The translations under genes and the position numbers were made by a program. From CAYQPF01 sp964419225 (lineage in GTDB: Bacteria; Cloacimonadota; Cloacimonadia; Cloacimonadales; CAYQPF01), in the NCBI GenBank assembly GCA_964419225.1, contig CAYQPF010000149.1, positions 1-12,834 of the forward strand: a stretch of 12,834 bases of DNA, given 5' to 3'. A model generated the notes under the pieces. It did not search any database and was not told the origin of the DNA. It saw only the letters and a program-made list of their open reading frames with translations. Numbering within the stretch: position 1 is the stretch's first letter; the number at the start of each line of letters is the position of its first letter. This document shows, piece by piece, positions 6,642 through 12,358 of the stretch.

Positions 6642-6910
6642 ATGGGAGCTTTTATTCATCAACAGGCCAATTGGCCAAATTTCACATGGAATAATGATGA
6701 AATTGCTAATTTATTTAGTGAGGCTAGAAATTTACAGGGAAGACTCATGGGGAAAATGGAATTGTTAGGATTCGATCTAAGAAATGAATCCTTACTTGAC
6801 ACTTTAACTCCCGATGTGCTTAAATCGTCGGAGATAGGGGAGAATATTTAAATCCTGAACAAGTCCGTTCCTCAATCGCCCGTAGATTGGGGATGGAAAT
6901 GGCAGGATAA
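6642..6910 (+). pseudogene. DUF4172-Fic family protein, frameshifted 5' fragment
   Basis: From ATG 6642 the frame encodes GAFIHQQANWPNFTW, then LQGRLMGKMELLGFDL and TPDVLKSSEIGEN, the N-terminal DUF4172 region of Fic adenylyltransferase-fold proteins. Families like this continue SSEIEGE-x-LNPEQVRSSIARRLG. Here a glutamate codon is missing from SSEIEGE, and one T is lost near 6848 (the frame needs four T, three are present), giving a stop at 6849-6851. The next frame continues LNPEQVRSSIARRLGMEMAG up to a stop at 6908-6910. The catalytic Fic core with HPFxxGNGR is absent. Intact relatives are about 350-380 residues, so this is an inactive remnant of roughly the first quarter. Confidence 0.85.
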
Positions 6911-6970
6911 CCAGGGCGTTGACAGATATGTTATTGGCTCAATCAGATAAGAGTAATCTTCGTTTTTTTG

Positions 6971-6978
6971 TAATTTTG
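6971..6978 (+). promoter_or_regulatory. -7 promoter element for the orphan antitoxin gene
   Basis: TAATTTTG matches TAnnTTTG exactly and lies 15 bp before the ATG at 6994. This supports 6994 as the start rather than the in-frame TTG at 6919, which lies upstream of the promoter. No clear -33 element is visible. Confidence 0.55.
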
Positions 6979-6993
6979 AAAAAACAATACGAT

Positions 6994-7221
6994 ATGAGAC
7001 ACAATGCAATAAAACTTGAACTGATAGAGTGGTTAACAAAGCTCAATGACAATAACACCCTTGATTTTCTGAAAATTGTAAAAGAATCACATAAAGATAA
7101 TCAAGATAGGTGGCTAGATTTGACAAATGAACAAAAAAAAGGTATTGAAAGGGGTCTAAAAGATATTAGTTTAGGAAAAGTAACACCACATTCTGAGATA
7201 GCGAACAAATATGGTTTGTGA
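6994..7221 (+). CDS. Addiction-module antitoxin of a RelE/ParE-type pair
   Basis: The 75-residue, charged, mostly helical protein has the outline of the small antitoxins (addiction-module components) paired with RelE/ParE toxins in Bacteroidota: IKLELIEWLTKLND at the start, then W40-L-D-L-T-N-E-Q-K-K-G, IERGLKD and a tail ending TPHSEIANKYGL. It would bind and neutralise the toxin encoded immediately downstream and probably repress its own promoter. The start at 6994 follows a -7 box by 15 bp. Its stop overlaps the ATG of the toxin by 11 bp, the usual coupled layout. The toxin is truncated, so this is an orphan; it could still neutralise a related toxin elsewhere in the genome. Confidence 0.78.
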   Translation: MRHNAIKLELIEWLTKLNDNNTLDFLKIVKESHKDNQDRWLDLTNEQKKGIERGLKDISLGKVTPHSEIANKYGL

Positions 7222-7342
7222 TTATAAATTATTCTGGTCAGATGAAGCAATCAATAATCTTTTAACATAGTTTATTTATTCAACAACAGTCGAGACATTC
7301 AAAAAATTAAAAGCACAACAGCATAACATCGTATATAATTAA
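7211..7342 (+). pseudogene. ParE/RelE-type toxin, truncated remnant
   Basis: ATG 7211 opens MVCDYKLFWSDEAINNLLT and meets a stop at 7268-7270. YK-x-x-WSDEAI-x-NL is the usual N-terminus of ParE/RelE-family toxins. The same frame continues after the stop with STTVETFKKLKAQQ, reminiscent of the next helix of the family, to a second stop at 7340-7342. Intact toxins are about 95-105 residues, so the catalytic or gyrase-binding C-terminal half is gone. The protein is too short to function. Confidence 0.7.
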
Positions 7343-7557
7343 TTGCGTTTACGTGTATATTCCGGAGCATCTTGACCTGTATTGTACATATTTGCAAACC
7401 TCTACATAATTTGTAGTGAAATGTAGATATATACTTTATATTCATTTTGCCCTCAATTTTATATGTAAACAAATATAAAAACAAACATATATACTAAATT
7501 ATACTTAATTACATATAATTTTATATATTTGAAAATAATTATATTTAAAAGCATATA
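7343..7557 (+). promoter_or_regulatory. Promoter and candidate operators of hipBST
   Basis: This 215-bp, extremely AT-rich stretch holds no gene. TATATTTG at 7524-7531 is an exact -7 element, about 26 bp before the hipB ATG; no good -33 is visible. Candidate operators are the palindrome CTACA-TAATT-TGTAG (7402-7416), a second copy of ATGTAG at 7421-7426, two direct copies of ATATATACT (7427-7435 and 7487-7495), and ATTATA-N10-TATAAT (7538-7559) between promoter and start codon. HipB-type autoregulation is expected for the family; which site is bound is unknown. Confidence 0.5.
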
Positions 7558-7767
7558 ATGAAACAATTGGCAGAGTTTGTTAAAGAACGTAGAAAAGAGG
7601 TGAATCTTACTCAGGAAGAGTTCGCTGAACGTGCTGGCGTCGCATTGACTGTGGTTCGTAAAATTGAACAGGGTAAAACGAATATGAATATGGATAAGGT
7701 GAACTTGATCCTGAACATGTTCGGTCATGTATTAGCTCCTGTGAACAGTAAAGAGTTGAGTGAATGA
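7558..7767 (+). CDS. hipB: HipB-like XRE DNA-binding antitoxin/regulator of HipBST
   Basis: The 69-residue protein is essentially one XRE helix-turn-helix (residues 4-60): FVKERRKEVNLTQEEFAERA is helices 1-2 and VALTVVRKIEQGKTN covers the recognition helix. It is the operon's DNA-binding component and, in the HipBST systems studied, strengthens neutralisation by HipS rather than being the main antitoxin. Its stop overlaps the hipS start by 4 bp (ATGA). The family usually autorepresses, and the preceding AT-rich region has several candidate operators. Confidence 0.88.
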   Translation: MKQLAEFVKERRKEVNLTQEEFAERAGVALTVVRKIEQGKTNMNMDKVNLILNMFGHVLAPVNSKELSE

Positions 7768-8099
7768 GACAGGGGAAAGTATATTATAAAAATTATCTGG
7801 CCGGTATTATTACTGAGACAGATGAAGGTGAATATGTTTTTCAGTACGATGAGCAATATGTGAAAGATCATCCCAAAGATTTCATCACATTCACAATGCC
7901 CGTAACTAATAATCCATATACGGAAAACCGGCTCTTTCCATTCTTTGAAGGTTTGATTCCGGAGGGATGGTTATTAAATATCGCTTCAAAAAACTGGAAA
8001 ATCAACAAGAGTGATCGAATGGGATTATTACTGGCATGTTGTCAAAATTGCATAGGTGCTGTAAGTGTTCAACCAATATTAGAAACCGATGGAGAATAG
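7764..8099 (+). CDS. hipS: HipS-like antitoxin (HipA N-terminal subdomain 1 as separate protein)
   Basis: The 111-residue protein corresponds to the N-terminal subdomain 1 of full-length HipA (MRQGKVYYKNYLAGIITE; FTMPVTNNPYTENRLFPFFEGLIPEGWLL; DRMGLLLACCQNCIGAVSV). In tripartite HipBST systems this domain is split off as HipS and is the main antitoxin that blocks the HipT kinase. It overlaps hipB by 4 bp and hipT by 11 bp (8089-8099), so the three products should be made in balance. The two cysteines of LLACCQNC sit where full-length proteins have a helix; no function is implied. Confidence 0.9.
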   Translation: MRQGKVYYKNYLAGIITETDEGEYVFQYDEQYVKDHPKDFITFTMPVTNNPYTENRLFPFFEGLIPEGWLLNIASKNWKINKSDRMGLLLACCQNCIGAVSVQPILETDGE

Positions 8100-9036
8100 A
8101 TGCTTGTATTGTTACGAACCTGTAGGGGCGGGTCATGATTTTCATGAGAAATGTTCTTTAGAATTCTTTGGCACCCCGGTACCTCCTGTAATTGAATATT
8201 CGTTGGATCAAATGGATGATCTTGCGAAACATGTGGTGGAACGGAGTGTTGCGGTACCAGGTGTTCAGGCAAAACTGTCGATGTCATTAGTGAAAAAAGC
8301 AAAGGGGAAATCGGATTCGCGGCTTACGGTGGTTGGTGCTTTAGGTGGGCAGTACATTTTTAAACCACCTTCTGAGAGCTTTCCCGAAATGCCTCAAAAC
8401 GAACATCTGACCATGCGAATGGCTGAAGCTTTCGGAATTCGGGTGGTACCATCTTCTTTGATCAGACTGGCATCGGGAGAACTATCATACATAACCAAAC
8501 GCGTCGACAGGAAAGAAACGGGTGAGAAGATTCATATGATTGATATGTTTCAGATAACTGAAGCATTTGACAAGTATAAAAGCTCTATGGAGAAGGTTGG
8601 AAAGTCGATAAATGATTATTCCGACAATACATTACTCGATAAGATCTTTTATTTTGAATTGGCGTTATTCTCCTTTCTTACAGGCAATAACGATATGCAC
8701 TTGAAGAATTTTTCAATGATAGAAAGCAATTCCGGTTGGGTATTATCTCCCGTATATGATTTGCTGAACATCACGATTCTGAATCCTGACGATGAGGAAG
8801 AGCTTGCTCTTACTTTGTGTGGTAAGAAAAAGAAGTTGAAAAGGGAGCATTTTGTACAATTAGGAGAGGGATTAGGCTTAACCGACAAGCAGATAAACGG
8901 TGTCTTTAAGCGGATTGAAAGGGATACCCCAAAAGCGATAGAATGGATAGACCGGTCATTTCTATCTGCCGATATGATGAACGCTTACAAAGAAGTTCTC
9001 GATAAAAGATATCAGCAATTAGAGATCAGAAAATAA
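8089..9036 (+). CDS. hipT: HipT-like Ser/Thr kinase toxin of HipBST
   Basis: The 315-residue protein is the HipA kinase core without subdomain 1. It begins with a small cysteine-rich knuckle (C5-x-x-C8, H19-x-x-C22) common in Bacteroidota HipT. Then come the glycine-rich loop VAVPGVQAK (54-62), an ATP-binding lysine in YIFKPP (K92), the catalytic aspartate and asparagine in NNDMHLKNFS (D202, N207) and the metal-binding aspartate in SPVYDLL (D224). Kinases of this family phosphorylate translation factors such as aminoacyl-tRNA synthetases and arrest growth; the substrate here is unknown. The loop position where the studied kinases carry an autophosphorylated serine appears to be A55 or P57, with the nearest serine at S53. 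Translation overlaps hipS by 11 bp. Confidence 0.9.
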   Translation: MENRCLYCYEPVGAGHDFHEKCSLEFFGTPVPPVIEYSLDQMDDLAKHVVERSVAVPGVQAKLSMSLVKKAKGKSDSRLTVVGALGGQYIFKPPSESFPEMPQNEHLTMRMAEAFGIRVVPSSLIRLASGELSYITKRVDRKETGEKIHMIDMFQITEAFDKYKSSMEKVGKSINDYSDNTLLDKIFYFELALFSFLTGNNDMHLKNFSMIESNSGWVLSPVYDLLNITILNPDDEEELALTLCGKKKKLKREHFVQLGEGLGLTDKQINGVFKRIERDTPKAIEWIDRSFLSADMMNAYKEVLDKRYQQLEIRK

Positions 9037-9198
9037 TATTTTTATTTATATTTGAATGCCAAAAGATTACGAGAGGGGATTCGATTGGTTTGAACAGATT
9101 TGATAGCAGCGGAATCTAAGCAGAATACGAGACCAGCTTAAGATTCTAAAAGATAAACACGACTGAAAACATAAATTTATAGCAAATAGATATAGATA
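9037..9198 (+). other. Spacer between hipT and DUF1016 gene with a promoter-like box
   Basis: TATATTTG at 9047-9054 is an exact -7 element. It is followed at once by a 15-codon open frame (9056-9103, MPKDYERGFDWFEQI) that ends in TGA; I do not recognise it, and it may be the start of a deleted gene or chance. The rest of the 162-bp spacer shows no hairpin terminator or other signal. Confidence 0.35.
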
Positions 9199-10191
9199 AT
9201 GGATAATCGTTTTACAGACATAATTCACCTAATAAAGCAATCCCGGGAAAACGCTATAAGGGTAGTAAACGCAGAACTGATAAACCTCTATTGGAATATT
9301 GGTGAATATATCTGCAAGAAAATTGAGCAATCGGAATGGGGCGACTCAGTTGTGACAGAATTAGCCAAATACATTCAGACCAACGAACCAGAAATTAAAG
9401 GCTTCTCAGACAAGAATATTTGGAGGATGAAACAATTTTATGAGAGTTACAAGGACTTTCCAAAACTCTCACCACTGGTGAGAGAAATTAGTTGGACAAA
9501 TAATCTTCTTGTATTCTCAAGATGTAAATCAATTGAAGAAAAGGAGTTTTATCTTAAACTTGTTAAGCAAGAAAATTACAGTAAAAGGGAACTCGACCGA
9601 CAAATATCTGCAAGCCTTTTTGAGCGAACAATGATTGGTAATTCTAAACTCTCACTGGTGGTGAGAGAAAGTAAAAACGACTTAATAGACGCCTTCAAGG
9701 ACAGTTATGTATTTGAGTTTCTAAACCTACCTGAACCATATAATGAAAGGGATTTACAGTGTGGACTTGTGAGGCAGATGAAGAATTTCATACTAGAACT
9801 TGGCAAAGACTTCTTGTTCATAGGAGAAGAATATAAATTGCAAGTTGGCAACAGCGACTTTTTTATAGACCTGCTTTTTTATCACCGTGGACTGCAATGC
9901 TTGGTGGCGTTGGAACTCAAAGCCGACAAGTTTAAGCCCGACCATTTAGGACAACTGAATTTTTACTTAGAAGCATTAGACAGGGATGTTAAGAAACCAA
10001 ATGAAAATCCTAGTATAGGGGTTTTGCTGTGTAAGGACAAAGACAGCGAAGTTGTTGAATATGCTTTAAGTAGAAGTCTTTCACCGACAATGGTTTCAGA
10101 ATATAAAACGCAACTGCCCGACAAGAAACTTTTACAACAAAAATTACACACAATGTTTAACAATGAAATCTATGAAAATAGGTTGGGGTGA
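9199..10191 (+). CDS. DUF1016 (YhcG-type) PD-(D/E)xK nuclease
   Basis: The 330-residue protein has an N-terminal DUF1016 winged-helix-like region (AELINLYWNIGEYI; GFSDKNIWRMKQFYESY; ISWTNNLLVFSRCKS). A C-terminal PD-(D/E)xK nuclease core follows: D224 in FFIDLLFYHR, E239-L-K241 in VALELKADKFKPDHLGQLNF and Q252. Length matches the family (about 330-370). The biochemical role is not settled; members are common in defence islands and beside restriction systems, but no restriction genes are adjacent here. Two near-identical 19-bp palindromes lie inside the coding sequence, encoding LSPLVRE and LSLVVRE. The gene sits alone, with 162 bp upstream, and its 3' end runs into the first attC-like spacer, so it may be a cassette-borne gene. 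Confidence 0.88.
   Translation: MDNRFTDIIHLIKQSRENAIRVVNAELINLYWNIGEYICKKIEQSEWGDSVVTELAKYIQTNEPEIKGFSDKNIWRMKQFYESYKDFPKLSPLVREISWTNNLLVFSRCKSIEEKEFYLKLVKQENYSKRELDRQISASLFERTMIGNSKLSLVVRESKNDLIDAFKDSYVFEFLNLPEPYNERDLQCGLVRQMKNFILELGKDFLFIGEEYKLQVGNSDFFIDLLFYHRGLQCLVALELKADKFKPDHLGQLNFYLEALDRDVKKPNENPSIGVLLCKDKDSEVVEYALSRSLSPTMVSEYKTQLPDKKLLQQKLHTMFNNEIYENRLG
9466..9484. repeat. Intragenic 19-bp perfect palindrome, copy 1
   Basis: CTCTCACCACTGGTGAGAG has 9-bp arms around a single central C. It encodes part of LSPLVRE in the DUF1016 protein. A near-copy lies 183 bp downstream in the same reading frame. Confidence 0.8.
9649..9667. repeat. Intragenic 19-bp palindrome, copy 2
   Basis: CTCTCACTGGTGGTGAGAG has 7-bp arms around TGGTG and differs from copy 1 only in the centre. 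The flanking AAA before and AAA after are also shared. It encodes part of LSLVVRE. Confidence 0.8.
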
Positions 10192-10194
10192 AAT

Positions 10195-10256
10195 GCAAAC
10201 TTGGAGCTTCGTGTTCCATAACCCGCCCGAACGCAAATCCCGGTACCGTTGTGCGG
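10195..10256 (+). repeat. Possible attC-like cassette junction 1
   Basis: This GC-rich spacer ends in CCGTTGTGCGG, whose GTTGTGC would be the R' box. TGCAAAC at 10195-10201 would be R'' (one base short of full complementarity). Inside, GCTTCG (10206-10211) pairs with CGAACGC with one bulged G, as in attC L boxes. The spacer lengths are uneven (5 and 13), so this site is weaker evidence than the next one. Confidence 0.3.
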
Positions 10257-10294
10257 CATACAGAAAGAGATTAAGCAAATAAACAATAAGCGAA

Positions 10295-10612
10295 ATGAAT
10301 GATTTTTTAATAGCAATAATAATTGGGTTGGTAGCAGGATTAATAGATGTTACACCAATGATAATCATGAAACTTGAAAAGGAGGCTAATATCTCAGCAT
10401 TTGTGCATTATTTTGTGCTTGGATTGATAATTCCTTTTGTGAGTTGGGATATCGCACCGTGGATAAAAGGAATTATAATATCATTTTTATCTGCATTACC
10501 TGTGATGATTATTGTTTACCCCAAAGACAAGAAAGCAATAATCCCTATGATAGTTTTCTCATTGATACTAGGCGCAGGCATCGGAATAGCAGGAGCAAAG
10601 CTCATCGGATAG
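10295..10612 (+). CDS. Small integral membrane protein of unknown function
   Basis: The 105-residue, very hydrophobic protein has about four predicted membrane spans (roughly 3-20, 37-54, 57-76 and 84-104). Charged residues are limited to short loops such as KLEKEAN (26-32) and YPKDKK (75-80). I know of similar uncharacterised inner-membrane proteins but no function. GAGIGIAGAK near the end is a glycine-packed helix. It stands 35 bp before the VOC gene on the same strand, and the pair is bracketed by complementary 9-bp boxes (10248-10256 and 11101-11109), so the two genes may share one cassette. No promoter of the TAnnTTTG type is obvious upstream. Confidence 0.75.
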   Translation: MNDFLIAIIIGLVAGLIDVTPMIIMKLEKEANISAFVHYFVLGLIIPFVSWDIAPWIKGIIISFLSALPVMIIVYPKDKKAIIPMIVFSLILGAGIGIAGAKLIG

Positions 10613-10647
10613 CTAAATTAGGATTTATAACTCAAAGATAAATAGAT

Positions 10648-11091
10648 ATGAAATTAAACAATATTAGACTTTTGGTTGCGAATTTTGATGATTGTTTCAG
10701 GTTCTACTCCGATAAAGTTGGATTAAAAGTTACTTGGGGAAAAATTGGCGGAGATTATGCCAGTTTCGACATTGGAATTCCATCTAATAAAATGGGATTT
10801 TCGATTTTCAAATCCGATTTAATGGCAAAACAAGTCGGCAACTTTGATAAAACATTACCTTCAGATTACAGAGAAAAAATTGTGATAGTTCTTCAAGTGG
10901 ATAATGTAGATGAAACATATAAAAGATTAGTTAATAATGGAGTAGAATTTATAAATGAGCCCATGGATATTGCCGGCTGGGGCTCAAGGGTTGCCCATTT
11001 CAGAGACCCTGAAAACAATTTGATTGAGTTGTATTGTGAGTTACCCAAGGAAAAATGGAGTGAAGATTTATTGGAAGAAATAGAAGATTAA
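10648..11091 (+). CDS. VOC (glyoxalase/bleomycin-resistance fold) family protein
   Basis: The 147-residue protein shows the two beta-alpha-beta-beta-beta modules of the vicinal oxygen chelate fold: IRLLVANFDDCFRFYSDKVG with GLKVTWG (about 6-31), and IVIVLQVDNVDETYKRLVNN with GWGSRVAHFRDPENNLIELY (about 78-129). E127 occupies the usual C-terminal metal-ligand position, but the usual N-terminal histidine is R7, so the metal site may be incomplete or absent. The substrate cannot be assigned; antibiotic-sequestering proteins and dioxygenase-like enzymes share this fold. It is probably co-transcribed with the membrane-protein gene 35 bp upstream. Confidence 0.85.
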   Translation: MKLNNIRLLVANFDDCFRFYSDKVGLKVTWGKIGGDYASFDIGIPSNKMGFSIFKSDLMAKQVGNFDKTLPSDYREKIVIVLQVDNVDETYKRLVNNGVEFINEPMDIAGWGSRVAHFRDPENNLIELYCELPKEKWSEDLLEEIED

Positions 11092-11100
11092 AATGCTCGA

Positions 11101-11234
11101 CCGCACAACACACAATATAGCCAACAATGGTTTCAGAGGTATACAAAGGGTTGTGGCCCGCATCAAAATTTCTTGTGCCTCAATAGGAAATCACTCGCAA
11201 TCCCTAACTGGCCATCTTGTCAACCTTTATGTGT
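11101..11234 (+). repeat. Probable attC-like cassette junction 2
   Basis: CCGCACAAC (11101-11109, candidate R'') is the exact reverse complement of GTTGTGCGG at 10248-10256, the left edge of the same two-gene unit, as expected for an excisable cassette. AACAATGG (11123-11130, L'') pairs with CCATCTTGT (11212-11220, L') with a 2-nt bulge. TTTATGTGT (11226-11234) would be R', although the usual G before TT is T. A shorter fold is also possible: CACAAC and GTTGTG (11150-11155), with ATAGCC and GGTAT inside and symmetric 7-nt spacers. A 46-codon open frame crosses the site but looks incidental. Confidence 0.45.
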
Positions 11235-11251
11235 AATGTTAAGACGACTAT

Positions 11252-11758
11252 ATGAAAAAGAAATCAATTCCAGGCTGGACAATAAATATTGAAGAAATTT
11301 CAAATGGTGTATTTAAAGTGACACTGGTAGACGCGTATGCGCGTAAAGCTGAAATCATAGACAACGCAACAGATGAAACAATTGAAAGAGCAATCAGTGA
11401 CGCATTTGACATTGAGAAACAAATTTCTAAAAACTGGAATTTATTCCTTTACGACCTTGCGGTTCAAAAATTAGGTGACAAGATCAATCATACCAAAAAA
11501 TACAATGACAAGACTTTTGGCTCTTGGTTTATTGAAAGACAAGAAAAACGTTTAGTTTATGACGGAAAAGACTCTTGGTTAATATCTCAGACTAAATTTA
11601 AAAGCGACTGGATAGACATTGAAACAATTAAAAAAGACGAGTTGAAATATTCATATTTCGTTAGACAAATAAACTGGCTGACAGAAAACGCTACACATAA
11701 CAGCACCTTGCCAAAAGCGGGGCCATTGTGGTGGCGCAAACTTTTCAGCTCTGAATAA
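11252..11758 (+). CDS. Conserved-looking hypothetical protein
   Basis: I do not recognise a characterised family for this 168-residue protein. It begins KKSIPGWTINIEEISNGVFK, apparently a beta-hairpin, followed by a helix (ATDETIERAISDAFDIEKQI) and NWNLFLYDLAVQKLGDKI. It is soluble, acidic to neutral, with no signal peptide or membrane span and many aromatic residues in the second half. The last 20-25 residues (from about ATHNSTLPK) are encoded by what looks like an attC-like site, so the functional protein may effectively end near WLTEN. The start ATG lies 17 bp after the preceding R'-like box. Single gene, with its own spacers on both sides. Confidence 0.65.
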   Translation: MKKKSIPGWTINIEEISNGVFKVTLVDAYARKAEIIDNATDETIERAISDAFDIEKQISKNWNLFLYDLAVQKLGDKINHTKKYNDKTFGSWFIERQEKRLVYDGKDSWLISQTKFKSDWIDIETIKKDELKYSYFVRQINWLTENATHNSTLPKAGPLWWRKLFSSE

Positions 11759-11800
11759 ATTTTAATCTTAGTTTGAAAGATGGTGCTTCAAAAGCGCCGC
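11693..11800 (+). repeat. Possible attC-like cassette junction 3
   Basis: ACACATAAC (11693-11701, candidate R'') pairs with TTATGTGT (11227-11234), the left edge of the same one-gene unit. AGCACC (11702-11707) and GGTGCT (11782-11787) form a candidate L pair. GGTGGCGC and GCGCCGCC (ending 11801) also nearly pair, and AAAAGCG is repeated directly near both ends. No clear GTT-type R' box follows before the next start codon, so the right limit is uncertain. Confidence 0.35.
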
Positions 11801-11823
11801 CTAATTTTAAAGAACATATAATT

Positions 11824-12330
11824 ATGAAAGCAGCAACTGTTATAACATCTATTCTACTCATCCTGACTATACAATGTTATGGACAAGACCAATGGGAAAC
11901 TTGGGACAAAAGATATAGAGAAATAAACTATAAAGAATTAATTGACAGTGAAAAACAATATGCTGACAAAACAGAGAAAAATAAAGAAATAGCTCAGTAT
12001 TATTCTCGACTTGACAACTATAAAATTACGGCAAAATTTATTGGCAAAACTCGCCCTATAGACAATAATGTTTTAATGTCGATGAAACGGGTTTTTAAAT
12101 TGTTTATTGGAAAACCTGATCAATTGGACGATGTAGTGAAAAAAGAATTTCTTTTTGAAATCGGAGGTTCAGAAGTCTGGATGCCAATTCAGACACAATT
12201 AGAGAAACCTTTAAAAAAAGAAATTAAAAAGGGTACTGAAACCATTCTGTATTGCTTATTCTTAAACGAACATTTGCAAGAAGGGAAAATATATAACACT
12301 TTGCTTATCTCAGAATTTAGAAAAGAATAA
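11824..12330 (+). CDS. Exported protein of unknown function
   Basis: The 168-residue protein starts with a signal peptide: MKAATV, a hydrophobic core ITSILLILTIQ and a probable signal peptidase I site around CYG-QDQ (19-22). The LTIQC stretch lacks a small residue before the cysteine, so a lipobox is unlikely. The mature part is charged and lysine-rich (KEIAQYYSRLDNYKITAKFIGK, then KKEFLFEIGGSEVWMPIQ) and has no family I recognise; a periplasmic protein is likely. I chose ATG 11824 over an in-frame TTG at 11773 because the signal peptide begins there and the upstream codons are attC-like spacer. The next gene starts 28 bp downstream, so the two are probably an operon. Confidence 0.7.
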   Translation: MKAATVITSILLILTIQCYGQDQWETWDKRYREINYKELIDSEKQYADKTEKNKEIAQYYSRLDNYKITAKFIGKTRPIDNNVLMSMKRVFKLFIGKPDQLDDVVKKEFLFEIGGSEVWMPIQTQLEKPLKKEIKKGTETILYCLFLNEHLQEGKIYNTLLISEFRKE

Positions 12331-12358
12331 CTGGCACACAATAAAAGAAGGAAATCTC

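Noticed and set aside
6919..6993. TTG start at 6919 for the antitoxin
   Set aside because: It lies upstream of the exact -7 box at 6971-6978, and the added residues do not resemble the family.
7459..7728. Minus-strand open frames around 7299-7728
   Set aside because: They overlap hipB and its AT-rich promoter region and encode low-complexity sequence.
11094..11234. 46-codon frame crossing the spacer after the VOC gene
   Set aside because: It coincides with the attC-like structure and has no ribosome-binding site; its sequence is better explained by the repeat.
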